Positions 5,145 to 6,136 of a stretch of DNA of 6,136 bases are shown piece after piece. The notes below the pieces were generated by a model. That model had not been told where the DNA came from and made no database searches. It worked only from the letters and a program-made list of their open reading frames with translations. Source of the stretch: Aminivibrio sp. (lineage in GTDB: Bacteria > Synergistota > Synergistia > Synergistales > Aminobacteriaceae); NCBI GenBank assembly GCA_018057035.1, contig JAGPEN010000019.1, positions 1-6,136 on the forward strand. The letters are read 5' to 3'. A program made the position numbers and the translations under genes. How positions within the stretch are numbered: position 1 is the stretch's first letter; each line of letters begins with the position of its first letter.

Positions 5145-6136
5145 CTAGGAGTCCCCACCTTCACTGAACCGTCTCCAAAATTTTCGCAGGCGGGAGGCCA
5201 TTTCCCCCTCGATCCCCAGGGTTCCCGGAAAATAGAACCTGCGCTGTCTGTCCATGTACTGTTGGGGCACCCAGTGCCTTGGATCGTCATGAGGATAGAC
5301 ATAGCCCGATCCGTCGGGCCTGAGGTGGAACGGGACTTCCTGGAGGTCTCCCTTTTCGATGGCCTTGGCGGCGCTGTCCACGGCAAGGTAGGCGCTGTTG
5401 CTCTTCGGAGCCGCTGCGAGGTAGATGACCACCTCGGCGAGGATGATCCTGGCTTCCGGAAGGCCTGTCATTTCCACGGCCTGGACTGCGGAGGCGGTGA
5501 CGGTGAGGGCATTCGGGTCGGCAAGTCCCACGTCTTCCGCGGCGGAAATGAGAAGGCGCCTACAGATAAAACGGAGGTTTTCCCCTCCGGCCAGGAGGCG
5601 TGCAAGCCAGTATACGGCGGCATCGGGGTCGGATCCCCGAATGCTTTTTATCAGGGCGGAAATCACGGCGAAATGGTCTTCCGAGGCCTTATCGAACCGG
5701 ACAACGGCCAGGGGAAGGTCGGACAGCACTCCTTCTTCGGTAAGGAGCGTGCCGCCCCTGGCCGCGATGGAAGCGGTAATGAATTCTAGCCGTGTGAGGG
5801 CCTGGCGGGCGTCCCCCCCGGCCATGGAGGCAATCCGCTGCAAAGCCTTTTCCTCTGCCTCGATTTCAAGGTCCCCGAGGCCCCGTTCCCGGTCGGTAAG
5901 AGCCCGTTTCAACAGCGTTGAGAGATCCTCTTCGGACAGGGGGCTGAGCTGGAAAACCACCATCCTTGAAAGAAGGGTCTTGTTGATTTCGAACCAGGGA
6001 TTTTCCGTGGTGGTGCCCACGAGGATGAGGTCTCCCTTCTCCACCGACGGCAGGAGGGCGTTCTGCTGGCTCTTGTTGAAATGGTATATCTCGTCCACAA
6101 AGGCAATGGCGGCGTGCCCCGCCCTCATGGCCTTGA
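5145..6136 (-). CDS. rarA: Replication-associated recombination protein RarA/MgsA (N-terminus cut by window edge)
   Basis: This is an AAA+ ATPase of the clamp-loader group that acts at stalled or gapped replication forks with SSB and RecA. The frame is open to the right edge; the Met encoded at 6128 is internal. The visible 329 complete codons start just before Walker B. Counted from that Met, motifs are FVDEIYHFNKSQQNALLP (10-27), sensor 1 VGTTTENPWFE (37-47), the arginine-finger region LLSR (52-55) and sensor 2 GGDARQAL (104-111). The RarA-specific C-terminal region follows: SIRGSDPDAAVYWLARLLAG (162-181), AAEDVGLADP (196-205), APKSNSAYLAV (240-250), and a tail including GYVYPHDDP (275-283). 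About 110-120 N-terminal residues, with Walker A and the SSB-contacting end, lie outside. Walker B carries EIYHF where most family members have EIHRF. It is convergent with the DUF218 gene, one base apart. Confidence 0.95.
   Translation of the reverse strand, partial: KAMRAGHAAIAFVDEIYHFNKSQQNALLPSVEKGDLILVGTTTENPWFEINKTLLSRMVVFQLSPLSEEDLSTLLKRALTDRERGLGDLEIEAEEKALQRIASMAGGDARQALTRLEFITASIAARGGTLLTEEGVLSDLPLAVVRFDKASEDHFAVISALIKSIRGSDPDAAVYWLARLLAGGENLRFICRRLLISAAEDVGLADPNALTVTASAVQAVEMTGLPEARIILAEVVIYLAAAPKSNSAYLAVDSAAKAIEKGDLQEVPFHLRPDGSGYVYPHDDPRHWVPQQYMDRQRRFYFPGTLGIEGEMASRLRKFWRRFSEGGDS

Noticed and set aside
5262..5789. Plus-strand open frame of 175 codons opposite rarA
   Set aside because: The opposite strand carries clear RarA motifs throughout.

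Overview
The window most likely comes from a Synergistetes (Synergistaceae-like) bacterium. The strongest clue is the first gene. It is read on the minus strand and runs off the left edge just as it enters a GGGGGCSTG motif followed by Ala/Pro/Leu-rich residues. This matches the start of the Synerg-CTERM protein-sorting tail known from that phylum. The moderately GC-rich DNA, clean Shine-Dalgarno sites and gene content fit this, but no single housekeeping gene here proves the taxon.

Layout. Positions 1-2414 (minus strand) hold two genes for exported proteins: a 598-residue secreted protein built from four diverged copies of one beta-rich module, then the small Asp/Trp/Tyr-rich protein with the Synerg-CTERM start. 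A perfect 16-bp hairpin terminator lies between them. Positions 2415-2559 are a divergent promoter region. Positions 2560-3578 (plus) form a two-gene unit: a small cysteine-rich protein resembling DUF2703, then a PduO-type cob(I)alamin adenosyltransferase. Positions 3657-5143 (plus) form a second two-gene unit: a GntR/FCD transcription factor overlapping by 4 bases (ATGA) with an ElyC/YdcF-like DUF218 membrane protein. Its promoter has a -10 box and inverted GTAC elements that could be an operator. Positions 5145-6136 (minus) hold the C-terminal three quarters of RarA/MgsA, an AAA+ replication-fork protein cut by the right edge.

Functional picture. The adenosyltransferase makes coenzyme B12 from cob(I)alamin. 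Its cysteine-rich partner may be a thiol or redox helper, but that is inferred only from position and cysteine spacing. The GntR protein probably controls its own unit. The two minus-strand secreted proteins look like envelope or surface components. No mobile element, CRISPR array, tRNA, rRNA or riboswitch was found, and no stretch over about 140 bases lacks a gene. Several start codons were moved from the longest reading frame because the ribosome-binding site or promoter position requires it. I see no clear new multi-gene system. The least explained items are the four-module secreted protein and the Synerg-CTERM protein beside it.
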